A stretch of 7,338 nt of DNA from Anaerolineales bacterium (GTDB lineage: Bacteria > Chloroflexota > Anaerolineae > Anaerolineales > VGOW01): assembly GCA_919901875.1 (NCBI GenBank), contig CAKKQG010000302.1, forward strand, positions 1-7,338, written 5' to 3'. This document shows positions 1-6,297 of this stretch, piece by piece. The translations under genes and the position numbers were made by a program. The notes below the pieces were generated by a model, which saw only the letters and a list, made by a program, of their open reading frames with translations, was not told where the DNA came from and did no database searches. Numbering within the stretch: the stretch's first letter is position 1; the number at the start of each line of letters is the position of its first letter.

Positions 1-1
1 C

Positions 2-79
2 GATCTCGCCAGTCACATCAATCACGCCGCAGGGAGGACGAGAGTCATCACTCCTCATAAAAACGGCACGCCCATTTAG
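2..79 (+). CDS. Possible C-terminal end of an unidentified convergent gene (partial)
   Basis: A reading frame enters from the left edge and runs 25 codons to a TAG at 77-79, just before the terminator hairpin of the suf operon. The visible peptide ends in RVITPHKNGTPI, which loosely recalls the 'RVVITRHGKPVA' stretch of Phd/YefM-type antitoxins. The match is short and stops where that family usually continues, so it could be coincidence or a truncated remnant. On the opposite strand an ATG at 56-58 (reading MRSDDSRPPCGVIDV...) also stays open to the edge, with no clear ribosome binding site. The strand therefore cannot be decided from this window, and no function is assigned. Confidence 0.22.
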   Translation, partial: DLASHINHAAGRTRVITPHKNGTPI

Positions 80-104
80 AAGGTTGAAGCAGGTCGTAGA
101 CCAA

Positions 105-137
105 CAAAAAGCCGTAAGGCATAAACCTCACGGCTTT
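105..137 (-). terminator. Rho-independent terminator of the suf operon
   Basis: An 8-bp perfect stem (AAAGCCGT at 108-115 with ACGGCTTT at 130-137) continues inward, after one mismatch, with 3 more pairs (117-119 with 126-128) and a six-base loop. Read on the minus strand, the hairpin ends in an uninterrupted run of Ts (five As at 106-110 on the plus strand). It starts about 31 bases beyond the stop codon of the Rieske gene, where the operon should end. On the plus strand the hairpin is followed only by a weak T-rich stretch, so it is mainly a minus-strand terminator. Confidence 0.85.
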
Positions 138-168
138 AATAAGTTTAGTTGTGGATGCAAAGAAAAAC

Positions 169-537
169 TCAACTCGCAGGTGGCGCCGCCGGTGGCAACC
201 CGACCTTGATCTGACCGTCTTCCACTTTCACCGGATACGACGGGATGTCTACAATTGCCGGGAACGATAACACCTTGCCGTTGCGAACATCAAAGCGCGC
301 CCCGTGACGCGGACACTCAACCTCAAACTCATTCTGCAAGTCACCCTCTGCCACAGGTCCATCGTCGTGTGAACACACATCGGCAATCGCGTAAAACGTC
401 CCGGCGATGTTGAACACCGCCAACGGCTCGCCGTCAATCTCGACGATCATGCGCTCGCCATTTTTTAATTCACTCGCCGCGCCCACCGCGTAGTAGTCTG
501 CTTGCTCTGGATCAATTACATTTCGATAAGAAACCAT
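169..537 (-). CDS. Rieske-type [2Fe-2S] ferredoxin
   Basis: This small soluble Rieske protein of 122 residues has no signal peptide or membrane segment, as in the ferredoxin components of ring-hydroxylating dioxygenases and NirD-like proteins. Cluster ligands are visible as C55-S-H57 (in CSHDDG) and C75-P-R-H78 (in CPRHGARFD), separated by 17 residues. A typical C-terminal 'PxYPVKVEDGQIKV' strand follows. I chose the ATG at 535-537 because AAAGGGA (547-553) lies 9 bases upstream and the protein then begins like other Rieske ferredoxins. A longer frame back to 597 would use TTG and translate repeat sequence. It is the last gene of the suf operon, 89 bases after sufU and followed by the terminator. 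Its role is not shown by the sequence: electron supply for cluster or persulfide reduction, or a client of the SUF machine, are both possible. Confidence 0.9.
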   Translation of the reverse strand: MVSYRNVIDPEQADYYAVGAASELKNGERMIVEIDGEPLAVFNIAGTFYAIADVCSHDDGPVAEGDLQNEFEVECPRHGARFDVRNGKVLSFPAIVDIPSYPVKVEDGQIKVGLPPAAPPAS

Positions 538-544
538 ATTTACA

Positions 545-613
545 TTTCCCTTTGTTCCATTGTTTCCACTATTTCCTTCAGGAACAAAAGGAAACAAGGG
601 AAAGCAAGGAAAG
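545..613. repeat. Degenerate 9-nt TTTCC / GGAAA repeat, sufU-Rieske gap
   Basis: The left half consists of units beginning TTTCC or TTCC (545, 555, 563, 572). The right half consists of units beginning GGAA at exact 9-base steps (581, 590, 599, 608). The two halves face each other; TTTGTTCC (551-558) and GGAACAAA (581-588) form a perfect 8-bp inverted repeat with a 22-base loop. A 14-base word at 590-603 recurs as its exact reverse complement at 1080-1093 in the sufS-sufU gap. The element occupies most of the space between the sufU stop and the Rieske start and has no coding potential of its own. Confidence 0.8.
547..553 (-). promoter_or_regulatory. Ribosome binding site deciding the Rieske start
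   Basis: AAAGGGA on the minus strand is separated by 9 bases from the ATG at 535-537. The motif belongs to the purine-rich strand of the 9-nt repeat units that fill this gap, so repeat sequence appears to have been used as a Shine-Dalgarno site. Confidence 0.6.
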
Positions 614-626
614 TCTCTCGTTTAGA

Positions 627-1007
627 TCAATCTTCGTCCTTAATTCCATACACGCCCGCTTTCAAAACCTTCAACGAAAGCAAGGCACACTTGAGCCGCA
701 CCGGGCCCAATTCGATCCCCAACAACTCCAAAATATCATCCTTGCTCAACTGTTTCACTTCGTCGAGCGATTTACCTATAATGTGTTCGGTGAGCATTGA
801 AGCCGAGGCTTGCGAGATAGCACAACCTTGACCTGAGAACGCCACCTCTTTAACTTTATTATCTTCCCCCACCCTCACATCAATGCGGATGCGGTCACCG
901 CACAATGGATTATCATCCTCAAACGAAAAGTCGGCGGGGTCGAGCGTGCCTTTGTTGCGCGGGTTCTTGTAGTGATCCAAGATCACTTCACGATACATGT
1001 CGTCCAT
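627..1007 (-). CDS. sufU: SufU, zinc-dependent sulfurtransferase partner of SufS
   Basis: A 126-residue protein of the IscU/SufU fold. In Gram-positive-type SUF systems SufU accepts persulfide sulfur from the SufS active-site cysteine by a zinc-ligand exchange and passes it to the SufBCD scaffold. The expected ligands are present: C36 and D38 in NPLCGD, C62 in GQGCAISQASASM, and C107 in RLKCALLSLKVL. The spacing between the second and third cysteines is long, as in SufU rather than IscU. The N-terminus MDDMYREVILDHYKNPRNKG matches the family well. This supports the ATG at 1005-1007 rather than the in-frame TTG three codons upstream. No Shine-Dalgarno sequence precedes it, because the upstream strand is pyrimidine-rich repeat. 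It is separated from sufS by 119 bases of repeat and from the Rieske gene by 89. No SufE is present, consistent with SufU as the sole SufS partner. Confidence 0.95.
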   Translation of the reverse strand: MDDMYREVILDHYKNPRNKGTLDPADFSFEDDNPLCGDRIRIDVRVGEDNKVKEVAFSGQGCAISQASASMLTEHIIGKSLDEVKQLSKDDILELLGIELGPVRLKCALLSLKVLKAGVYGIKDED

Positions 1008-1014
1008 AGAATTC

Positions 1015-1121
1015 AAAAGGAAAGAAAGGAAAGAAGGAAAGAAAGGAAAGACTATTCCCCGTTTCCTTTCTTTCCCCTATTTCCCTTGTTTCCCTTATTT
1101 CCAGTAGTGTCCCTTATTTCC
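1015..1121. repeat. 9-nt GGAAA / TTTCC repeat with strong inverted arms, sufS-sufU gap
   Basis: An unbroken 36-base purine run (1015-1050) holds a tandem array of GGAAAGAAA-like units starting at 1019, 1028, 1036 and 1045. After a short spacer comes a pyrimidine array with 9-base period (TTTCCCCTA, TTTCCCTTG, TTTCCCTTA from 1071, 1080, 1089), then a degenerate copy ending near 1121. GGAAAGAAAGGAAA (1036-1049) and TTTCCTTTCTTTCC (1062-1075) are a perfect 14-bp inverted repeat around a 12-base loop. The element fills the 119 bases between sufS stop and sufU start. No T-run follows the hairpin in the direction of transcription, so it is not a typical terminator. A transcript hairpin or a triplex-prone purine tract are plausible consequences. 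Confidence 0.85.
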
Positions 1122-1126
1122 TTTTT

Positions 1127-2356
1127 TTATCCAAACATCTTCTTCACTTTATAGAGTCCCTCGATCAACTTATCCACTTCGCTCTTGGTGTTATAAAGAT
1201 AAAAGCTGGCGCGCGTGGTGGCGGGCAACTTGAATCGATCATGCAATGGCATGGCACAGTGATGACCGGCGCGCACGGCGACCCCATCCGAATCTAATAT
1301 CTGTGCCACATCATGAGGGTGAACGCCACCAAAGGAGAAGGCGGCGATGCCACCTTTGCGTTCCGCTTTAGGTCCGTAAATTTTTATGCCGGGAACTTCT
1401 TCGAGCCGTTCAATGGCGTAAGCAATTATTTCTCGCTCGTAATCATGGATGAAATCCATTCCTACCGCCGTTAAATAATCCACCGCCGCGCCGAAACCAA
1501 TCGCTTCGGCAATCGCCGGAGTCCCCGCCTCAAACTTGTGTGGCAGATCATTCGCTTTGAACTCACGCAGATACACGCGCTTGATCATATCGCCGCCACC
1601 CAAGAACGGGGGCATCGCCTCTAACACCTGTTGCCGACTCCACAAAATACCAATGCCGGTCGGTCCGCACATCTTATGCGCCGAGAAAGCAAGAAAATCC
1701 GCGCCCAGTGTTTGCACATCAACAGCAAAATGCGGAACCGATTGCGCGCCATCCACCATCATCATTGCGCCTACGGCGTGCGCCTTCGCCGCCATTTGTT
1801 GAATAGGGTTGATCGTCCCCAACACATTCGACATCTGTGTCACGCAAATAATTTTCGGCGACAGTTTCAGAATCGATTCGTAAACAGTAAGATCAAGTTC
1901 GCCGTCGTCGGTGACGGGAATGATTTCGATCTTGGCGTTCTTCTCGGCGGCGAGCATTTGCCACGGCACAAGGTTAGAGTGATGCTCCATCTCGGTCAAC
2001 ACAATCACATCGCCTTGTTTGATGTTCGCCCTGCCCCAACTATACGCCACCAAATTGATCGCTTCAGTAGCGTTTCGTGTATAGATAATTTCTTTTGACG
2101 ATTTGGCGTTGATGAATTTGGCGATTCGATCACGCGCATTTTCGTAGAGCGCTGTGGCTTCTTCAGCGAGCGTGTGAACGCCGCGATGAATGTTGGCGTT
2201 ACTCAAGCGATAATAGCTGTTCATCGCTTCAATAACAGATAACGGCTTTTGCGCGGTGGCAGTGGAATCGAGATAGACGAGAGGCACGTTGGGTTTAACT
2301 TCTCTCGAGAGAATGGGGAAATCTTTGCGGATTTGTTCGACGTTAAGTTTGGGCAT
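1127..2356 (-). CDS. sufS: SufS, group II cysteine desulfurase
   Basis: This 409-residue PLP enzyme removes sulfur from L-cysteine, giving alanine and an enzyme-bound persulfide. Visible active-site residues are H125 in EMEHHSN (stacks on PLP), D202 in VDGAQS, the Schiff-base lysine K228 in FSAHKMCGPTG, the persulfide cysteine C367 in RAGHHCAMPLH, and R383 in TTRASFYLYNT. The short RAGHHC loop is the SufS/CsdA (group II) form and not the longer IscS/NifS loop. Length is usual for the family. The PLP-domain start reads LDSTATAQKP, where many relatives have 'D(N/S)AATSQKP'. Translation starts at the ATG of MPKLNVEQIR. I see no Shine-Dalgarno motif in front of it, only the end of a 33-base inverted repeat. 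It lies 45 bases after sufD and works with SufU encoded next. Confidence 0.97.
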   Translation of the reverse strand: MPKLNVEQIRKDFPILSREVKPNVPLVYLDSTATAQKPLSVIEAMNSYYRLSNANIHRGVHTLAEEATALYENARDRIAKFINAKSSKEIIYTRNATEAINLVAYSWGRANIKQGDVIVLTEMEHHSNLVPWQMLAAEKNAKIEIIPVTDDGELDLTVYESILKLSPKIICVTQMSNVLGTINPIQQMAAKAHAVGAMMMVDGAQSVPHFAVDVQTLGADFLAFSAHKMCGPTGIGILWSRQQVLEAMPPFLGGGDMIKRVYLREFKANDLPHKFEAGTPAIAEAIGFGAAVDYLTAVGMDFIHDYEREIIAYAIERLEEVPGIKIYGPKAERKGGIAAFSFGGVHPHDVAQILDSDGVAVRAGHHCAMPLHDRFKLPATTRASFYLYNTKSEVDKLIEGLYKVKKMFG

Positions 2357-2365
2357 ATACGATCA

Positions 2366-2398
2366 AGACACCGCGTGTTTTAAAAACACGCGGTGTCT
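2366..2398. repeat. Perfect 16-bp inverted repeat between sufD and sufS
   Basis: AGACACCGCGTGTTTT (2366-2381) and its exact reverse complement (2383-2398) are separated by a single A. The element fills most of the 45-base gap between the sufD stop and sufS start. In the transcript it would fold into a long hairpin whose AU-rich tip provides the loop. No T-tract follows it in the direction of transcription, so a conventional terminator is unlikely. Partial attenuation, an mRNA processing or stability element, or a palindromic protein-binding site remain possible. Confidence 0.85.
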
Positions 2399-2401
2399 AT
2401 G

Positions 2402-3790
2402 CTATTCACCACTCCCCGACTCGCTCATCTTCTGCAAAATTTGTTTCTTCAAGCGAGTGATCACGCCTTCAAAGGCGATGCGCTGCATGATCGGATCGAA
2501 GAAGCCATCCACCAATACTTTCTCGGCTTCAGAGCGCGGCATCCCGCGCGACATGAGATAGAAGATATGCTCTTCTTCAAGCTGTCCAACGGTTGCGCCA
2601 TGCGTGCAACGCACATCGTCTGCCATGATCTCAAGACCCGGAATTGAATCGGCGCGGGCGGCTTTAGATAAAACCAGATTGCGATTTGCCTGATAGCCAT
2701 CGGTCTTTTGCGCGCCGGGGGCGACGTGGATCATACCCTGCCACACCGAGCGACTCTGATCGCGTAACGCACCTTTGAACAAAAGATCGCTGGTGGTGTG
2801 CGGCGCGTTGTGATTCTGTTGGGTGTCGTGATCCAGATGTTGATCGCCTTCGGCGAAGTAGAAGCCCGACATGCGCCCCCATGCACCGTCACCGTCCAGA
2901 TCGATCTCGGAAAAGTTTTTGGTGAGATGCGAACCTGCCGCGCTGAAAATCCAATCGAGTTTACCATCTTTGCCCACGCGGGCGCGCTCGTGCGTGAAGT
3001 TCCAGGCGCTCATACCCAAAGATTGAAGTTCAACAAATTTCAGATTCGCATTTTTGCCAACCAACAATTCAACGATCTGTGTATGCAGAGTCTTCTCTTT
3101 ATTATCAGATGAGACGAGTTCGTGAACGTAAGTAACCGACGCGCCTTCCTCAAGCACAACCAAGATACGGTGAAAGCGACTCGATCCTGAAACAGAGATA
3201 ATGGAATGAAGCGGCAGAGTCACTTCAACTTTTTTCGGCACGTAGAGGAAGATGCCGTTCTCCATCATCGCTTCGGTGAGGGCGGCGAACTTGCCTTCAG
3301 AAGCGGCAACCGCTTTGCCCATAAACTTCTTTACCAGAGTCGGATGCTTAGCGGCGGCGGTGAGGAGATCGGTGAAGATGACACCTTTGCGCTTGAGCGC
3401 GGAAGCGGTGCCACCTGATTCGATCTTGCCAGCGTTGATCACCAACTGTCCGCCTTGTTCTTTTCCCACTAATGGTTTGAGATAGGTGGCAGGCACGCGC
3501 TTCGGTTTAAATTTTGAATCAAGCGCAGAGAGTTGCACATCGTTCCATTTGAACGAGCGCAGGTCTGTGCGCCGCCACGCCTCGTCGTTGAGCGTGGGCA
3601 TGGGTAGCGAGGCAAATTTTTTCCAAGCATCGAGTCTGCGCTTCGCCAACCACGTTGGATCTTTTTTTATTTTGCTTAACGCTTTCACGTCGGCTTCGGT
3701 GAAGTTGAGTGAAGCGAGTTTTGGTTCTTCGGTTTTGCGAGTAGTGATTATCACGCGCTTGATGGGCGCGATCTTAACATCGGGAGTCAT
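2402..3790 (-). CDS. sufD: SufD, scaffold subunit of the SufBCD complex
   Basis: A 462-residue SufD. With SufB it forms the beta-helix scaffold heterodimer on which clusters are assembled, each partner binding one SufC ATPase. The N-terminal region (about 35-110, with DAWKKFASLPMPTLNDEAWRRTD) and the long right-handed beta-helix core (about 180-390) are typical. The C-terminal SufC-binding helices contain EEEHIFYLMSRGMPRSEAEKVLVDGFFDP (401-433). C395 and H397 in DDVRCTHGA correspond to the conserved Cys/His of E. coli SufD at the SufB-SufD interface; I infer this from the motif, not from an alignment. The ATG at 3788-3790 overlaps the sufB TAA by one base, and a GAAGGA stretch lies upstream within sufB, so translational coupling is likely. 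Length is slightly above the roughly 420-440 usual, due to a longer N-terminus. Confidence 0.95.
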   Translation of the reverse strand: MTPDVKIAPIKRVIITTRKTEEPKLASLNFTEADVKALSKIKKDPTWLAKRRLDAWKKFASLPMPTLNDEAWRRTDLRSFKWNDVQLSALDSKFKPKRVPATYLKPLVGKEQGGQLVINAGKIESGGTASALKRKGVIFTDLLTAAAKHPTLVKKFMGKAVAASEGKFAALTEAMMENGIFLYVPKKVEVTLPLHSIISVSGSSRFHRILVVLEEGASVTYVHELVSSDNKEKTLHTQIVELLVGKNANLKFVELQSLGMSAWNFTHERARVGKDGKLDWIFSAAGSHLTKNFSEIDLDGDGAWGRMSGFYFAEGDQHLDHDTQQNHNAPHTTSDLLFKGALRDQSRSVWQGMIHVAPGAQKTDGYQANRNLVLSKAARADSIPGLEIMADDVRCTHGATVGQLEEEHIFYLMSRGMPRSEAEKVLVDGFFDPIMQRIAFEGVITRLKKQILQKMSESGSGE

Positions 3791-6297
3791 TAACCAATCG
3801 ATCCTTCCATCTGTAATTGCACCAGACGATTTAATTCAACCGCGTATTCCATCGGCAACTCTTTAACCAACGGTTCGATAAAACCCGCCACCACCAAACC
3901 TTCGGCTTGTTCTTTAGGGATGCCGCGACTCATTAAGTAAAACAGTTGCTCTTCACCGACCTTACTCACCGATGCTTCGTGACCAATCGTTACATCGTCT
4001 TCGTCAATTTCAATCACGGGATACGTATCGGAACGCGACTTGTCATCAATGAGCAAGGCATCGCATACCACGCTCGACTTCGCACCGTGCGCGCCTTTAT
4101 ATACTTTGAGCAAACCACGATACGAAGCACGACCACCCATGCGGCTGATTGATTTTGAAGTGATCTTCGAAGTGGTATTGGGAGCGCCATGCACCATCTT
4201 GCCGCCGGTGTCTTGATGTTGACCTTTTCCAGCGAATGCCATCGAAAGAATCTCGCCGTGTGCGCCTTCGCCCACTAAATAGCACGAAGGATATTTCATA
4301 GTGAGTTGCGAACCGATGTTAGCATCCACCCATTCCATTGTCGCATTTTCATGAACGACAGCGCGCTGTGTCACCAAGTTATAAACATTGGTAGACCAAT
4401 TTTGAATCGTCGTATAACGCATCCGCGCGCCTTTCTTGACAATGATCTCGATCACGCCGGAATGAAACGAGTCGCGTGAATAGGTGGGCGCAGTGCAGTT
4501 ATGTGATACGACACCTTCGCACACATATGATTCGTCTTCTTCAACGGAAAAATTGTAAACATCCGCCTCTAGTTTTTCTTTAGAGATTTCACGGATAGGA
4601 ACGTAGAGGAAGTTTTCGTCCATCTGAAATGGAGAACCGCTTAATTCACCATCCTCTGCATCCACCCCAACGATTTCGCCAAAACGCGAATTGGCTGGCG
4701 AAGATATAACTACCGTGTACATATCTTGGCGCGGCTCGGCGCGACTCTGCAAATTAACCGATGCCGGGATGCCCAGACGCAAGAGCGCATCACGGAACGA
4801 ATACGCCAAGTTAGCAGAGATTGTGTTATAGCGGAACATGTTCTTGCGGGCATCATAGCTGCCGTCGCCACACCACATCCCGCGCACAAGTTCGGCGAGT
4901 AGATCAAGCGGCGCGCTTAGCACCCATTCCGGCACATGCTTTTCATAAACATTCGCGCCGAACTCACGCGTGAAAGCACGCGCCGTTTCAGTGGATGAAA
5001 GCACAAGGGTCTGCCCGTTCTGACGCGGGCGGTTGGCAATTGGAGATTTGCCAAAGTATTTCTCGACAAGCGTGCGCGTATCTTCCAACAACTCTTTCTC
5101 TTCAACATGAAAAGAGAAGGAAAGGTAATGCTCATTATCTGCGTGACCCTCGGCGAAGTAATAACCCAGCAAGCGATAAAAATCTTTCTCTTGGGGAAAT
5201 TCTACGTAACGCTCAATGGGCTGATGTCTGCCGCGCCCCAACGGTATCGTCACACCGGCGTAAGCCGGTTCCATTTCAGGTTGTGGCACGGGAATAGCAA
5301 GATAATCGCCCACCTTCAAAGTGGAAGGTGTCGTCCACACTAAATTAAATTCTTTATTGCGCTCGTTTTGTCTCTTGCGGCGAACAACTAAAAGCGGATG
5401 ATCTTCCGTAACCTGCAACTGCCGATCGCTGTCGCCGAAGAATCTAATCGAATAAACATCTCCGTGATAGGGGCGATTCATCGTGTGATAGACATTGCGA
5501 TAACGCCCTTGATGCGTTAACACTTCGTCGCCCACTTCAATTTGCTCAATTGGCTTCTCGCCGGTGCGGGTGCGGACTCGCGCCCCCGCCAAAAAGCAAC
5601 CCTCAACGTAATGCACCTGCGCCCCTTCATCCACAATGATCAATGTGCGCTCGAATTGTCCGGTGCCTTCGGCGTTTAAACGGAAGTAGGCTTGAAGCGG
5701 CATCTCGACCTTCACGCCTTTGGGAACGTAGACGAATGAACCGCCCGACCACACCGCGCTGTTACAGGCGGCGAACTTATTATCGGATGGCGGCACCACC
5801 GTCCCGAAGTATTCTTTGAAAATTTCTGGATGCTTCTTGAGTCCATCATCAGAACTCAAAAAGATCACGCCCAACTCTTCGAGATGCTTCTGCACACTGT
5901 GATACACCATCTCCGATTCATATTGCGCGCCAACGCCCGCCAAAAATTTTCGTTCAGCTTCGGGGATGCCCAACTTGTCGAATGTCTTTTTGATGTCCTC
6001 AGGCACATCGTCCCAACTGCCTTCGCTCGTCTTCTCGGTTGGGCGAGTGTAATATGTAATTTCATCCAAGTTAAGATTAATCTGTCCGCCCCAAGTAGGC
6101 ATCGGCTTCTTATTGAAAATTCCTAGCGACTTCAAACGAAAGTCGAGCATCCATTGTGGCTCACCCTTCATTGCCGACATTTCTTTCACCACGTTAGGTG
6201 TAAGACCTCGTTGCGCTTGAAAAGCATACTTCACTTTATCGTTGAAACCGTATTTGTAATCGCTTAATGCGACAAGTTCTTCGGTTTGAGTTGACAT
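3790..6297 (-). CDS. sufB: SufB, iron-sulfur scaffold protein, precursor containing an intein
   Basis: The 835-residue precursor splits into an N-extein (1-233), an intein (234-600) and a C-extein (601-835). Spliced SufB would be 468 residues, the normal family size. SufB is the cytosolic scaffold that receives sulfur from SufS/SufU and pairs with SufD and two SufC. The junction joins ...VHYVEG to CTAPTYSRDS, restoring the conserved SufB motif 'YVEGC(T/S)AP'. Other conserved SufB features are C745 in SSVVCDALL, H773-E774 in IGHEAS, and the C-terminal SufC-binding stretch GEEQLFYLMSRGIPKEQAE. By spacing, C601, C745 and E774 probably match the functionally important E. coli C254, C405 and E434. 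This is an inference from motif order and distances. The ATG at 6295-6297 overlaps the sufC stop by one base and has GAGG 7 bases upstream. The stop likewise overlaps sufD. Confidence 0.97.
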   Translation of the reverse strand: MSTQTEELVALSDYKYGFNDKVKYAFQAQRGLTPNVVKEMSAMKGEPQWMLDFRLKSLGIFNKKPMPTWGGQINLNLDEITYYTRPTEKTSEGSWDDVPEDIKKTFDKLGIPEAERKFLAGVGAQYESEMVYHSVQKHLEELGVIFLSSDDGLKKHPEIFKEYFGTVVPPSDNKFAACNSAVWSGGSFVYVPKGVKVEMPLQAYFRLNAEGTGQFERTLIIVDEGAQVHYVEGCFLAGARVRTRTGEKPIEQIEVGDEVLTHQGRYRNVYHTMNRPYHGDVYSIRFFGDSDRQLQVTEDHPLLVVRRKRQNERNKEFNLVWTTPSTLKVGDYLAIPVPQPEMEPAYAGVTIPLGRGRHQPIERYVEFPQEKDFYRLLGYYFAEGHADNEHYLSFSFHVEEKELLEDTRTLVEKYFGKSPIANRPRQNGQTLVLSSTETARAFTREFGANVYEKHVPEWVLSAPLDLLAELVRGMWCGDGSYDARKNMFRYNTISANLAYSFRDALLRLGIPASVNLQSRAEPRQDMYTVVISSPANSRFGEIVGVDAEDGELSGSPFQMDENFLYVPIREISKEKLEADVYNFSVEEDESYVCEGVVSHNCTAPTYSRDSFHSGVIEIIVKKGARMRYTTIQNWSTNVYNLVTQRAVVHENATMEWVDANIGSQLTMKYPSCYLVGEGAHGEILSMAFAGKGQHQDTGGKMVHGAPNTTSKITSKSISRMGGRASYRGLLKVYKGAHGAKSSVVCDALLIDDKSRSDTYPVIEIDEDDVTIGHEASVSKVGEEQLFYLMSRGIPKEQAEGLVVAGFIEPLVKELPMEYAVELNRLVQLQMEGSIG
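4498..5598 (-). mobile_element. Class 1 intein with LAGLIDADG homing endonuclease in SufB
   Basis: A 367-residue in-frame insertion with all standard splicing blocks. Block A starts with the nucleophile C234 (CFLAGARVRTRTG). Block B has T297 and H300 in VTEDHPLLV. Block F is DVYNFSVEEDESYVCEG and block G is VVSHN, with penultimate H599 and terminal N600, followed by the +1 cysteine C601. Between B and F lies a two-motif LAGLIDADG endonuclease: block C LLGYYFAEG (376-384, acidic E383), block D around KHVPEWVL (453-460), block E LVRGMWCGDGS (470-480, acidic D478) and a block H-like stretch near 491-514. Both motif acids are present and the frame is open, so both splicing and nuclease functions look intact. 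As I recall, Mycobacterium tuberculosis SufB has an intein at the same VEG|C site followed by a C-extein of the same length (235). Base composition does not stand out from the flanks by eye. Confidence 0.96.

Noticed and set aside
538..597. In-frame N-terminal extension of the Rieske protein starting at 597
   Set aside because: It begins with TTG and its 20 residues are a translation of the 9-nt repeat. The ATG at 535-537 has a good ribosome binding site and gives a normal family N-terminus.
971..987. Inverted repeat AGTGATC / GATCACT in sufU
   Set aside because: It lies in codons for the conserved VILDHY stretch and is short; it is explained by coding.
1008..1016. TTG start of sufU three codons upstream
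   Set aside because: The ATG at 1005-1007 gives the family-typical MDD-YREVILDHY start; the TTG has no ribosome binding site.
1015..1121. CRISPR array
   Set aside because: Units are only 9 bases, degenerate and without spacers; this is a simple inverted repeat, not a CRISPR.
2366..2398. Rho-independent terminator between sufD and sufS
   Set aside because: The hairpin is strong but no T-run follows it in the direction of transcription, and the downstream genes belong to the same pathway with no promoter of their own visible.
5254..5269. Six-bp hairpin ACCGGC-GTAA-GCCGGT inside the intein
   Set aside because: It is short and GC-rich within a coding linker (EPAYAGV), with no context suggesting a regulatory role.
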